64,000 nucleotides of DNA from the NCBI RefSeq assembly GCF_900091555.1, contig NZ_FMCX01000010.1, forward strand, positions 62,001 to 126,000. The letters run 5' to 3'. A program made the position numbers and the translations under genes. The stretch is from Micromonospora mirobrigensis (lineage in GTDB: Bacteria; Actinomycetota; Actinomycetes; Mycobacteriales; Micromonosporaceae). Under the pieces are notes generated by a model. That model was given only the letters and a program-made list of their open reading frames with translations, made no database searches and was not told the origin of the DNA. Within the stretch, counting starts at the first letter, position 1; each line of letters begins with the position of its first letter. Positions 51,468 through 61,800 of the stretch are shown here, piece after piece.

Positions 51468-54400
51468 CTACGGGAGCTCCGGCACACCTCGCAGCAGTGC
51501 CAGGGCCGAGCGGTCGGAGCTGAGCTGCGCCAACTCGCCGTCGATGAAGGTGGTGAAGAAGGCGGCGGGTGAACCCATGTAGGCCGCCTGCTCGTCGCTG
51601 TGCCACTGGTGCACCCACGGCTCGATCTCCACCAGGCCCGCGAGCAGCGGCAGCAGTTGCTCCGCCGGCCACGCCTCCTGCGTCTTGCGGTCGAGGTACA
51701 CGCTGGCGAGCGCCTGCGCCTGGGCGAGATGGTCCCACCCGGCCCAGCCGAGCAGTTCGCTCCCGTCGCTGTCCCGCCCCGCTTGCGGGTACGAGATGAA
51801 TCGCTCCTTGGGCACGTCCAGCTTCCCGCGCGCCCGCCAGTACGACGGCCGCGTGAAGTCCGCCGAGGTGTACTTCGGCGGCACCGGAATCTCGACCTTC
51901 TCCCCCGCGTCCTCCCGGCGCTGCAGCGCCCACGTCCGCTCCCACTGCGCCCGCTTACGCAACCCGGCCGGCTTGTACCGCTGCGCCGGCAGATACGGCA
52001 CATGCTCGTCGGCGATGAGCAGGCCGAGCGTTTTCGTCAGGTTGTAGTTGTCGTGCCCGACCCACAGGTCCAGCACCGCCCGGAAGTCGTGGTCACCACC
52101 GACCCGGTCGGCGAGCTGCGCCACCGACAACGGCATCGGCTGCCCGCCCCACAGCTCCGGCGCCTCCAACCGGTCGAGCAGCCAGGCCCGCAACGCGACC
52201 GACTGCATCTTCTCCCACCCGCCCGTGGACCAGCGCCGCTTGCACTCCGGCCGCTCGATCAACCCGATGTGCCGATTCTCGGCAATGGTGGCGATACGCC
52301 GCTCCACCAGCGACCGGTACTCCGCCGGCCAGTGCGGCTGCGGCCGGTCGATCGGCTTCGAGCCGTGCCGGTTGAACCACTCGGTTTGCGCCCCACTGGT
52401 GTGCAGCACGATCTCGAAGGCCCGCTCCCCCAACGCCAGCTCCGGTGGGTTGGCGCAGGTCAAGTCCTCGTCGATCAGCCCGTAGAGCCGGTAGACCTCC
52501 CAGTCCAACTCCTCCTGAAGCGCGATCATCCGCGCCCGCACCGAGTGGTACTCCGCCTCGGCCTCCGCGAGCCGCTGCCGGGTCGGCACCCCCGAGGCGG
52601 CAACCGCCGCCGGGGTCAAGCTCGCCAGCCGCTGCGCCAGCCCATCCAACTCCCGCGCCCTCTCCAACGGGTACGTCTGCGGCAGCGGAACCCGTTGGAC
52701 GTTTGATGCATTGAAGGCGAACCGATCATGCCACCGTTCAGCACTGACCCGCGCTCCCTCTTTACCAATCGGATCCCCACCTTTTGGATAACACGTCTGC
52801 TTCAGCCAAAAGCATACGGTTGAGCTGTTCAAGACGCCAAGCAACTTTAGGTGGTCATCTACGGATGCACCCGCCGGCAGTTTCATGACAGGCGCGGTAC
52901 GGTTGAAAACCCTCCCTCCATGGTCCAGCACGAAATGGTTATGTGTCGCCACCTCGCCCATACCAATTCCGAGGGAAACGCGAAAACGTTCGGGGTGCCA
53001 GCGGCTCCACTCGAACCAGGTAAGACCTATCTCTTCATGCGTTCCTCCGGGCTCGCGCCGCTGTGCAAGCAGAGCAGCAGTGAGCCAGAGAATCCGCCGA
53101 ACTGGCTCACTGCGCAACGACGCGCGAAGTTCAGCATCGTAAGGAAACAAGGCTTCCGTTTCAGGCACGATGAGCCAATCCCGAACGGTCTCACCTGCGA
53201 CGAGGGAAACCGTCGACGAATGATCAACGCCGAAACGCTTCCAAGTCCCAATCGGCGCGAAGTAACTATCATCCATGCCGGTATGCGTTACTCGCCCAAT
53301 CACCGTGACAACGTCATCAACCATTGCGTGGGCATCGCGTGCAATTTGCTCCAAAAGATCCGCAGCGCCGCCGCCGCTCAAGCTCCACGGGTGGGCGGTG
53401 AACTGAACGCGCGGAAGATCGGTAACGCTAACCCAGTCCGACTCCGAACCTGGATACTGGATCTGCTTAATGATTGCCTGCCATACCGATCCACGAGCAG
53501 GACTGCGCGGAACAGACGCTTCCCCTCTAATACCGAGGACCGCACGCAGCTTGTGCGATCGTCGGCGCTTATTGGCGCGACCGACCAAGATTACTGTAGG
53601 CGTGCCATGTCCGGGTATGTATGCGCCTGAGGTATCGATCACTTCAGTCAACTCGACCTCGTGACTAAAATACCTCTCGATTAGATGTTTGCCGAACTCT
53701 CGCTTCATAAAGGCATTGCCGGTAATCTGGCCGACGTGACCAGCGGCCTCGCCGTACTCGTCAGACCATTTGGCGAGGTCAAAAAAGCGCTTGGCGAAAG
53801 GCACCGTCAACTGATACTGCCGGTGACACACGGTCGGATAAATGCTGCGGTAGAGCCGACTACGAGCAGGGTCTGACACGGTGATGTAGGGCGGGTTGCC
53901 GACCACCACCGTGTACTGATTCTCGGCCAGGTAGTCCTTGAGCAGGTCGGCGTCTTCGCTCTCGTACGCGAAGACTTCCTTGCCCTCAATGGCGGCGAGC
54001 AGGTCGCCTTGGGCGCGCGAGCGGAACCGGTCCCACGGCAGCAGCGAGTCGCCGGTTGCCACCCGGATCGGCCACTCCGGCGTGCGTTCCAGCTTGGACA
54101 GTCCGCACACCTTCATGGCGGCGATCAGCAGCCGGAAGCGGGCGATCGCCACCGCGAACGGGTTGATGTCGACGCCGGTCACCTGGCCGAGCGCCCGCTC
54201 CGCCAGGACCCGCACGTCGGTCCCCGGCTCCCGGTCCTGCCACTTGCGGACCAGCCGGTGGAACGCGCCGAGCAGGAAGTGACCGGAGCCGCAGGTCGGG
54301 TCGATGACGCTGGTCGCCGCCAGGCCGAACTCCTTGACCGCAGGCTCGAAGGTCCGGTCGAGGATGAACTCTTCCACGAACTCCGGCGTCTGCAACAGCG

Positions 54401-54974
54401 CGTACGTCCTCTTCGCGTGCGTTGACAGGTCCTGGTAGAGGTCGCCCAGGAAGCGGGTGTTCAGGTCGTCGCGGCGCAGCGACTCCTTGCCGGCGCCCCG
54501 GCGGAAGAAGTCGCTCAGCTCCTCGGCGGCCGGGCCGGAGATGTCGAACCGCCAGACCGGGTTGTGCCGGTCGAAGATCTTGCCGGTGGCCTTCAGCTCG
54601 GCCAGGTAGCCGAACGCCTCCCGCAGCCAGTGCCGGTCGTTGTGCCGGGGGTGGGCGATCAGGTACGCCTGCCGGTGCTGCACCGCCCGCTCGGCCGGCG
54701 CGGCCGGGTCGGCGCCGCCGATCCACAGCTTGTCGACCAGCTCGTTGTCCTCGCAGAACCGGACGAACACGCAGCCCAGCAACCAGGCCACCGCCGCCTG
54801 GTCGAGCACGTCCTCCAGCCACGTCTCGAAGCTCGCCCCGACCCGCTCGGCTGCCTTCGCCTGGGCGTGCTCCTGGCGCAGCTCGGCACGCAGGCCCGGC
54901 GCCTCCGCGACCTGGCCGCGCAGATCTTCCACCAGCGTCTTGACCTGCGCCTGAAGCGCCTTCAGCTCGATCAC
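51468..54974 (-). CDS. pglX: PglX: BREX adenine-N6 DNA methyltransferase
   Basis: 1168 residues, the usual length for type 2 PglX. Motif I (SAM binding) is DPTCGSGHFLL near residue 225 and motif IV (catalytic) is NPPY at about 360, the gamma-class N6-adenine order. It should methylate host BREX sites and act in phage discrimination; in Streptomyces it is restricted by toxicity when unpartnered. After NPPY, codons become A/T-rich over about 1.1 kb, which spans the presumed target-recognition region. No long G tract like that used for phase variation in S. coelicolor pglX is visible near the 5' end. It starts at GTG 54974, 34 bases after the DUF262 gene in the same operon. Confidence 0.95.
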   Translation of the reverse strand: MIELKALQAQVKTLVEDLRGQVAEAPGLRAELRQEHAQAKAAERVGASFETWLEDVLDQAAVAWLLGCVFVRFCEDNELVDKLWIGGADPAAPAERAVQHRQAYLIAHPRHNDRHWLREAFGYLAELKATGKIFDRHNPVWRFDISGPAAEELSDFFRRGAGKESLRRDDLNTRFLGDLYQDLSTHAKRTYALLQTPEFVEEFILDRTFEPAVKEFGLAATSVIDPTCGSGHFLLGAFHRLVRKWQDREPGTDVRVLAERALGQVTGVDINPFAVAIARFRLLIAAMKVCGLSKLERTPEWPIRVATGDSLLPWDRFRSRAQGDLLAAIEGKEVFAYESEDADLLKDYLAENQYTVVVGNPPYITVSDPARSRLYRSIYPTVCHRQYQLTVPFAKRFFDLAKWSDEYGEAAGHVGQITGNAFMKREFGKHLIERYFSHEVELTEVIDTSGAYIPGHGTPTVILVGRANKRRRSHKLRAVLGIRGEASVPRSPARGSVWQAIIKQIQYPGSESDWVSVTDLPRVQFTAHPWSLSGGGAADLLEQIARDAHAMVDDVVTVIGRVTHTGMDDSYFAPIGTWKRFGVDHSSTVSLVAGETVRDWLIVPETEALFPYDAELRASLRSEPVRRILWLTAALLAQRREPGGTHEEIGLTWFEWSRWHPERFRVSLGIGMGEVATHNHFVLDHGGRVFNRTAPVMKLPAGASVDDHLKLLGVLNSSTVCFWLKQTCYPKGGDPIGKEGARVSAERWHDRFAFNASNVQRVPLPQTYPLERARELDGLAQRLASLTPAAVAASGVPTRQRLAEAEAEYHSVRARMIALQEELDWEVYRLYGLIDEDLTCANPPELALGERAFEIVLHTSGAQTEWFNRHGSKPIDRPQPHWPAEYRSLVERRIATIAENRHIGLIERPECKRRWSTGGWEKMQSVALRAWLLDRLEAPELWGGQPMPLSVAQLADRVGGDHDFRAVLDLWVGHDNYNLTKTLGLLIADEHVPYLPAQRYKPAGLRKRAQWERTWALQRREDAGEKVEIPVPPKYTSADFTRPSYWRARGKLDVPKERFISYPQAGRDSDGSELLGWAGWDHLAQAQALASVYLDRKTQEAWPAEQLLPLLAGLVEIEPWVHQWHSDEQAAYMGSPAAFFTTFIDGELAQLSSDRSALALLRGVPELP
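52700..53850 (-). other. low-G+C specificity segment inside pglX
   Basis: Base composition falls sharply relative to both sides (hand count of 53,641-53,700 gives 26 G+C of 60; flanks are about 70%). The segment covers residues about 375-758, just after the catalytic NPPY, where a target-recognition domain is expected. The frame stays open. This suggests replacement of the specificity domain by recombination with a lower-G+C donor. Confidence 0.7.
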
Positions 54975-55008
54975 CGCCAGATTCTACGGCTAAGTGCTTC
55001 GGTCACTG

Positions 55009-56739
55009 CTACTCCGCGTCGTCGTCAGTCAAGCCTTCAAGGTTGTCGCCCAGCGACACTCCGATGCCCTCCGCGAACGTTCGCAGCCGCTCCGTCAGGT
55101 AGTCGTGTCGGTCAGCAACGAAGAGTTCCTTGTTGCCGTCGCAGAGCCGACGCCACGCCTTTGTGGGGATGCCGTGACTACGCAGCACTTGCTCAGTGGG
55201 CGATGGGGGGGCTTCGGTCAGGATCCCCAGCTCTTCTAGCACTGGCCCCCAAGGGTCCGGCTCAGACTCGTTGAACTGGATTCGTCCCACTGACAGATCC
55301 AGATTTTTCAAGGCGTCGAGGAGGCGAACATCGGGCCGGGTCGGCATCACGAGCCGGTTGGCGGGGCGCTTGTCGCCCAGTACCACTCGGCGGTAGCTCT
55401 GCGCCTCCCCAGAGGCCAGCACCTTGACCACGTCGAACGGCTGACCCATGACATCGAGCCGGCGGGGAAAGGTCAACAACTCCCAGATCACGTACGCCCT
55501 GGTCCTGGCGCTGTTCAGATTGAAGTCATCCGGCATCGGCTGCACCAGGCCGGGGCCGATCGGCAGCACCCCGGCCCCCAGGGCATAGGCCCGCATGTCC
55601 TGCAGGACCCGCCTCAACTGGGTGGAGGTGGCCCCTCCGAACGCACTGGTCCAGGATGTCACCCAGAACCAGGTACGCAGCGTGTCGACCTGCGCCGCAG
55701 TGGGTTCTGGCCGATGGTGGAAGAACATCGCCAACAGTACGAGTTGATGCGAGTAGGGCAGCAGCCTGGCCAGCGGCACGCCGACCTGCTCTTGAAGGAA
55801 CCGTACTGAGAGCTTCACCGCGCGTGCGGTGTCCGGAAGGGCGTTGTGCAGTTTGTTCTGCACGTCGCGCGCCACTACCTCCCAGCGGGGCGACAGGATG
55901 TCCGTCTCACCAGCCATCGCCAGCATCGTCCGGAAGACCGCCAGCCGAGGAAGCTCCCCGAAGCCGGTCTCGGCAATCGACGTGACGATCTCGTCGATAC
56001 GCTCGGCCACTGACGCTCGCTCACGCCGGTAGGTCAACGCGGAAACCATCTGATCCGGGTCCATGCGGGTACCCGTCCGGTTCAGTCGGGCATAGACGTT
56101 GACCGCCTGACTGAGACTGGCCCCCTGAAGGCGGACCATTGTCAGCTTGTATCCCTTGATCCGCTGGGTGACCGCCTCAGCCTCCCGGATCAGCGAATCC
56201 ACCTGACGAGTGTCCTTGACCTCCACCTCCACCCGTTGGAAGTGCCGGAGAAAGTCCCGGGTCCGCATCACCGCGGCCAGCGGCAGCAGGTGCGGCGTGA
56301 ACTTGCCCGACCGCTGGTGGCGGTAGCGGTCCGAGCCGAGGGGATCGGGGCGCAGGTCCCGATAGATCTGCCAGATCCACTCGCTCTCCTCGGGCGGTCC
56401 CTGGCGCAGCGAATGGTTGAGCACACCGAACAGCGTCGAGACCCGCTGGTGCCCATCGAGCAGGTAGGAAGCCTGGCGATGTTCGGGCGGTGGCGGAACC
56501 GGCAGGCCACCGATGCGATCCAGTGAGGGCACGCGTTCGTCCGTCGGCCAGAGCAACAGGCTGCCGATCGGGTAGCCGCGCTCGATGCTGTCGAACAGCT
56601 CCAGCATCTGGTTGGGTCGCCAGACGAACGGACGCTGGAATGCCGGCACCCTGATCTCGCCCCGCGCGATATCGACCAGGAGATCGTCGACCAGCGCGAT
56701 GGTCGGGTCGGGGCGGATCTCGGCCTCGTCGCTGCGCAT
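55009..56739 (-). CDS. DUF262-family protein (GmrS/BrxU-like N-domain)
   Basis: 576 residues. The ParB/Srx-like DUF262 domain shows VPAFQRPFVW at residues 31-40 and DGHQR at 95-99, the counterpart of the DGQQR nucleotide-hydrolysis motif in type IV restriction enzymes GmrSD and BrxU (one substitution, Q to H). The C-terminal part is helical and lacks an evident H-N-H/DUF1524 nuclease motif, so it may need a partner. A G7 run at 55205-55211 near the 3' end is the longest homopolymer noticed in the BREX genes. GGAG precedes the ATG by nine bases. It lies between the TOPRIM gene and pglX in one operon. Confidence 0.82.
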   Translation of the reverse strand: MRSDEAEIRPDPTIALVDDLLVDIARGEIRVPAFQRPFVWRPNQMLELFDSIERGYPIGSLLLWPTDERVPSLDRIGGLPVPPPPEHRQASYLLDGHQRVSTLFGVLNHSLRQGPPEESEWIWQIYRDLRPDPLGSDRYRHQRSGKFTPHLLPLAAVMRTRDFLRHFQRVEVEVKDTRQVDSLIREAEAVTQRIKGYKLTMVRLQGASLSQAVNVYARLNRTGTRMDPDQMVSALTYRRERASVAERIDEIVTSIAETGFGELPRLAVFRTMLAMAGETDILSPRWEVVARDVQNKLHNALPDTARAVKLSVRFLQEQVGVPLARLLPYSHQLVLLAMFFHHRPEPTAAQVDTLRTWFWVTSWTSAFGGATSTQLRRVLQDMRAYALGAGVLPIGPGLVQPMPDDFNLNSARTRAYVIWELLTFPRRLDVMGQPFDVVKVLASGEAQSYRRVVLGDKRPANRLVMPTRPDVRLLDALKNLDLSVGRIQFNESEPDPWGPVLEELGILTEAPPSPTEQVLRSHGIPTKAWRRLCDGNKELFVADRHDYLTERLRTFAEGIGVSLGDNLEGLTDDDAE

Positions 56740-56751
56740 GACGCCAGTCTC

Positions 56752-57591
56752 CTACAGGATCCGGTGGATCATCGCGAGCAACTCCCGCAGCTCCGCGACG
56801 GCCTCCGGCCCCAACTCGGCGAAATCCTTCTCGGTCAGGCAGGTGTGCTCCGCGATCAGCGGCTTCGGCATGTCGCCGAAGTGCCTCTTGACGTCGAGGT
56901 AGCGCCGCTCTTCGATGCTCTTGCTCCGCAGGCCGTCCACCTTCGGCATCCGCGTCGGCAGGCTCTCCTCCCAGGCCCGGCAGGGGATGTAGTTCTCCAT
57001 CTCCCGGCACTTCCACAGGTGCAGCTCGACCCCGTCGATCGCGCGGATCTTCTCGGCGTACGTGTCGTTGCGGGTCCGTTGCCCGGCGTACTTGCGGTCG
57101 CTGTCCATCAACGCCGCCAGGCGGACCAGAACGACGAACGAACGCCGACGGCGCTCGACGAACTGCTGCATGCGGTCCTTGCCGCCAGCATGCCCGATGG
57201 TCAGCCAGCCGGCCCGGACGGCGTCCACGATGCGCTGCTCGCCGAACGCCTCGGCGAGCGCGAGCAGGAAGCACTCTTCGGAGATCTCGTCTTCGACGAC
57301 CAGCACGGCCGGCCGGCTCAGGTCCGCCACCAGGTCCTTCAGCTCAGCGGCGGTGATCCGGGCACGCCGCCCGGACGGTGCGGCAACGGTGTTCGCGGCC
57401 TCGGTGAAGGCCGCCTCGACGAACACCTTCACCCCGTCGATCGGAAGGGTGTCGGCGAAGCGAGCCGCACTCGCCGCTGTCTGGCTGTCCGGTCGCCACT
57501 CGTGCCGCTCCTGCATTAGCAACGCGAGGAGGTTGACCACCGCCATCTTGTCGCCCTGGACGAACACCTCGGGCCTGATGTCAAGATGCAT
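56752..57591 (-). CDS. TOPRIM-like (DUF4435/OLD-type) nuclease candidate
   Basis: About 279 residues. The central domain reads as a TOPRIM: the first acidic residues in VLVVEDEISEECFL (near 100), a Gly-Gly-Lys turn in IGHAGGKDRMQQF, the D-x-D in AALMDSDRKY (near 163), and REMENYI, matching the R/H-E-x-E-N-Y-L block of OLD and DUF4435 proteins. Such domains cut DNA or RNA when paired with an ABC-type ATPase. The gene overlaps the ATPase by 11 bases if started at ATG 57591 (GGAG upstream); a GTG at 57597 is possible. The pairing recalls AriB of PARIS and split OLD systems. Confidence 0.72.
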   Translation of the reverse strand: MHLDIRPEVFVQGDKMAVVNLLALLMQERHEWRPDSQTAASAARFADTLPIDGVKVFVEAAFTEAANTVAAPSGRRARITAAELKDLVADLSRPAVLVVEDEISEECFLLALAEAFGEQRIVDAVRAGWLTIGHAGGKDRMQQFVERRRRSFVVLVRLAALMDSDRKYAGQRTRNDTYAEKIRAIDGVELHLWKCREMENYIPCRAWEESLPTRMPKVDGLRSKSIEERRYLDVKRHFGDMPKPLIAEHTCLTEKDFAELGPEAVAELRELLAMIHRIL

Positions 57592-58834
57592 AACCACTCC
57601 GGCTCAACTGCGCGGTGGCCAGCGCCCGGGCCTCCTGGTAGTCCTGCGAGAAGTAGCCGTCCGGCCAGCCGGCGCCGAGGTTGCCCAGCTCGTCGATCGC
57701 CACCCGCTGCGCGGTCGATACCCCGTCCTGCTGGTCCACCACGTACACCGCCACGGCGCCGGGCTCGCAGGTCCCCTCGGCGATGCGGCGTCGCAACCGC
57801 AGCAACAGCGTCTCGCTGTGACTCTCGATGAGGAAGTGGGTGCCGGTCGCGCGGACGGTGTCCAGGTAGAGGTCCGCCAGCGCGGCGTGGGCGGCGGGAT
57901 GCAGATGCATCTCCGGCTCCTCGATGATCTGCAATGGCTTGAGGTCGTCCCCACGTAGCTCGTCGAGGACGCACTGCACCAGAATCGGCAGCACCTGCGC
58001 CAGCCCCGTGCCGGCGTCGGCCAGGTTGACCCGGACCGAGCTGCCTCGACGGGTGAGCACCGTCGACCACAAGGGACCGGCCTGGATCTCCTCGATCCGC
58101 CAGTCGGGCACGATGCCGCTGAGCAGCTCGTTGACCCGCTGGATCAGCTCACCGCTCCGTCGGGCCTCGTCGTCGGCGAGGATGCCGTACACCCCCTGGC
58201 CCTGCTCTCCTACCTCGCGCGGGGTGCCGAACGGCAGGCGGTGCTGCCGCTCGGGACGATCGCGGTACGCGCTGAGGAAGCGGATCGGCCCCAGCGACGG
58301 TCGCCAGAGGTATCTGCCAGGCGTGGCGCGCCGAGCATCGAAGAAAGCGGGCAGCAGGCCCCGGAAGACGACCGGCTCGGTGCTCTGTTCCGCCCCCCGG
58401 CGAATGTCGTAGATCGGTCCCGCCTCGGTGACCTCGATGGTCGGCTGCAACCGGTACTCGACGGACTCCCCCTCCGAGGCGAGGCGAAGGTGGGAGACGT
58501 AGGCGGCCCGGTCCTCGTCGACGTATCGGATGCCCGCCTCCATAGCGAAGGCGTCTCGACCATCGACCTCGACTCCCAGCGTGAAGCGACCGTGAGTGCT
58601 CTGCTCGAAGATCAGGTCTGGAAAGCCGTCCACCGGCAGCGGATGCAACCGGTCCAGTTCGAGCGGTGCGGTGCTGCTGGTGCCGAAGCCGGTCGCGATG
58701 ACCAGCGGGGCGCGGGTGAGCACGCTCTTGCCGGAGTTGTTCTTGCCGAGCACTACCGTCACCGGCGCCAGCTCAATCTCTTGGCGGTCCCGGAAGCAGC
58801 GGTAGTTCTCAAGCACGATCTTGCGCAGGGGCAT
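57581..58834 (-). CDS. AAA/ABC-type ATPase (DUF3696, OLD/AriA-like)
   Basis: 417 residues. The SMC/ABC-like ATPase has Walker A LGKNNSGKS near residue 30, signature NLADAGTGLAQ, Walker B LQIIEEPEMHLHP, and switch FLIESHSETLL. The C-terminal AGWPDGYFSQDYQEA is the DUF3696 block. These ATPases act as sensors or motors for an attached or separate nuclease; here the overlapping downstream TOPRIM gene is the evident partner. It follows pglW after 63 bases on the same strand. The start ATG lacks a strong ribosome site. Confidence 0.88.
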   Translation of the reverse strand: MPLRKIVLENYRCFRDRQEIELAPVTVVLGKNNSGKSVLTRAPLVIATGFGTSSTAPLELDRLHPLPVDGFPDLIFEQSTHGRFTLGVEVDGRDAFAMEAGIRYVDEDRAAYVSHLRLASEGESVEYRLQPTIEVTEAGPIYDIRRGAEQSTEPVVFRGLLPAFFDARRATPGRYLWRPSLGPIRFLSAYRDRPERQHRLPFGTPREVGEQGQGVYGILADDEARRSGELIQRVNELLSGIVPDWRIEEIQAGPLWSTVLTRRGSSVRVNLADAGTGLAQVLPILVQCVLDELRGDDLKPLQIIEEPEMHLHPAAHAALADLYLDTVRATGTHFLIESHSETLLLRLRRRIAEGTCEPGAVAVYVVDQQDGVSTAQRVAIDELGNLGAGWPDGYFSQDYQEARALATAQLSRSGYAS

Positions 58835-58897
58835 TCACACGTTTCTACCAGGACACCCGGGCAGGAATCACCCCCGGAGGTGTCCGCAAAACGACAG

Positions 58898-61800
58898 TCA
58901 GCGCGTGGTCGCTCCACTGAGGTCGCCGGTGATCCAGTCACCGGCGAGCCACAACGACTGACTCGCCGGCGAGGTGAGCGGCAATTGAACTCCGTCCAGC
59001 ACCGCCGGGTCCGGCCGGCGCGCCGGCACCAGCAGCAGCCGCGCCGCCGGCCGGGGCCGGGTCGGGTCGGCCAGCTCCTGGAGCAACCCGAGCTGCCCGT
59101 ACCGAGCCAGCGGCGCCGCCTCGGTGAGCAGCACCGGCCCGTCGACGGCGGCGACGGCTTCGCCGACCGCCGGCACCACCTGGTGCCGGACCAGGTCCAC
59201 CAGGCTGCGGAAGTCGGCGTCCTGCGGGTTGCCGTTGTCGGCGGCGACGATCGCCTCCCACGGGAAGCCGAGCGCGCGCAGCCGGTCGAGCAGGATCGCC
59301 GTGACGTCCACCTCGGTCAGCGGCAGCCGGGCCAGCAGCGCCCGCCGGGCCGGGCCGACCCGGCGCCACGGCGCCAGCACCGCGAGGAAGGCCCGCCGCT
59401 CGATCGCCGCGGCGAGCCGGTCGCCCACCTCGTCGGCGGCGGTGAGCCCCAGCAGCGGCGTGTGGGTGGTGGCCATCCGGGTGCCGGTCACCGCCGTGTT
59501 GATCGTCGGAGGCGCGTACACCTGCTCGTGGGAGTGCCAGGTCAGCGGCACCTCCGCCGCGGCCAGCAGGTCGGTCAGCGCCGGCCGGTCCGGCACCCGC
59601 TCCGCCCGGGGGAAGCGGCTGTGCACCCGGTCGCGGATCTGCCGGGGGCCGAGCCGCTGACCGATCAGGGTGCCCACCGACAGTCGCAGCGCACGCTCCG
59701 CCGGCATGCCCACCGGATAGAGCTGGCCCTGGGCGTTGACGTCGACCCGGTCGTTGCTGCCGATTGCGGCGAGCTGCAACAGGCGCAGGTCGGCCACGGC
59801 CGGCAGCCCGGCCGGCACCGCCACTCGGCGCAGCTCGTCCACCGCCCGTTGCCGAGTCGGCAGCGGGTCCGCGTCCGCCAGCTCGGCCGCCCGGCCGCCC
59901 AGCTCCACCACGTACGCGAGGAAGTCGGCGGCCGTGACGTCGGACGCGGGGTCGTCCGGCTCCCGGCCGACCAGGACGACGCCGGAGCTGCGGAAGCGGT
60001 ACGTGTCGACCCGGGCGTCGCCGCCGGTGCTCAGCTCGGCCTCGACGGCGGCGCGGACCAGGCCCATCGCCTGCGGCAGCCGCTTCGGCTCCGACGTGTA
60101 GGAGCCACGGGCGGCGATCAGCGCCTGCGCCAACTCCTCGGCGGACATCACCGCGCCACGGGCGTCGAGCAGCGCCACGATCTCGTTGCGCACCGCCTCC
60201 AGCGCCGGATCGGCCAGCCACACCTTGGCCTGGCCGGCGAGCAGCTTGGAGATCTGCGGCTGGCTGCGCTCGGTGACCCGGGCCGCCTCGCTCTGCGCCG
60301 GCCAACGCAGGAAGACGCCGCCGTCGGTGGGCGCCTGCCCGAGCAGCACCGCCAGCACCCGGTGGTTGCGGGACGACTTCGCCGGCAGCAGGCTCACGCA
60401 GAGCGCCTCCACGCCCTGCGCGACCGGCCGGTCGTCGGCCACGGCCGGTTCGTCGCCGCCGGGCAGCACCGCCCGCAGCGCCCGCCCCTGGGCCAGGATC
60501 TCCTTACGCGTGGCGTCCGGCACGCCCTTCGCGCGGGTCAGCGCCGACGGCTCGGCGTCGAGCAGCTCACCGACGGTGTGCATGCCGAGCCGCTCCAGCG
60601 CCGAGCGGGCCCGGGCGGTCAGTTCCGTGGCCGCCAACGGGGACTCGCGGGTCAGCCCGACCACCGCCGGCAGCGGGCCGACCGGCGTCACCGCCGGCTG
60701 CGGGACCTGCTGGAAGATGGCCCGCCAGGCGTCGGTCATCTCGTCGACCGTGTCGAAGCGGGCCGCCGCCTCGCGGGCCAGTGCCCGGCGGAAGAACTCC
60801 ACCAGCCGGTCGGCGACCGCCGGGTCGAACGCGGCCGGGTCCAGGGTCACCTCGTCGCTCACCACGGCCGGGTTCGCGTTGTCGCCCCACCGGGGCAGCG
60901 TGCCGGTGGCCATCTCGTAGAGCACCACGGCCGCCGCAAAGCGCTCGGCCGCCGCGTCGTACCGCAGCCGGCGTGGCGGACCGAGGAACGGGTCGAGGTA
61001 GCCGACGGTGCCCGCGCCCAGCTGGCCGGCGGGCGTCGACGACAGCGAGAAGTCGAAGACGCACAGGTGTGGCTGCTTGTCCTTGGGCCGCGGGCGGGCG
61101 GCCAGGTTCGCCGGCTTCAGGTCGCGGTGCCAGACGGCCTGCCCGTCGAGGTAGTTGACGATGTCCAGCAGGTCCCGCCCGTACCGCTCCAGCAGGTCCA
61201 GGGCGAGCCGGCCACCGCGCAGCTCCTCGGCGAGGGTCTGCTGCCCGGCACTCTCCATCAGCAGGGCGGTCCGGCCGCCGACCCGTACCGGGCCCTCGAC
61301 CAGCGCGGCGACCTGATGGTGGTTCAGCTTCCCGAGGGTCTGCGCCTCCGCGGTCAGCCGTTCCTCGTGCTGCTCGTCGCGGGCCACCTTCAGGACCAGG
61401 TCACGGGACTCCCCCGCCCGCCTGACCAGCAGCGCTACGGCGGTGGCTCCCGAACCGAGCCGGTCCTTCACCTCCAACCCGCCGTCGAGGAGGTCTCCCC
61501 GGTGGGCGGAGAGCGGGTCGGTCACCGGCTCGGGCTCCGGCGCGGTCAGCTCGTCCCAGACCTTCTCCAGGTCGCTGCGGAACCGCGACACGCTGGGCAG
61601 CCGCTGCCCCGGGTCGCCGCGAGTCGCGTCGTAGACCAGCTGGACCAGCTCGGACGGCATCCCGTCGACCACGGCGTCCAGGTGCAGCCCGCCGTCGCGC
61701 ACCGCGCTGGCCAGGTCCTCGGCGGTGGCGGCGGGCGCGGCCCCCGCGAAGATCCGGTAGGCCAGCGCACCGAGCGAGAACACATCGAGCCGATGGCCCG

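Noticed and set aside
51468..54974. Poly-G phase-variation tract in pglX
   Set aside because: I looked for a long homopolymer near the 5' end, as reported for S. coelicolor pglX, and found none; the longest run noticed (G7) is in the DUF262 gene.
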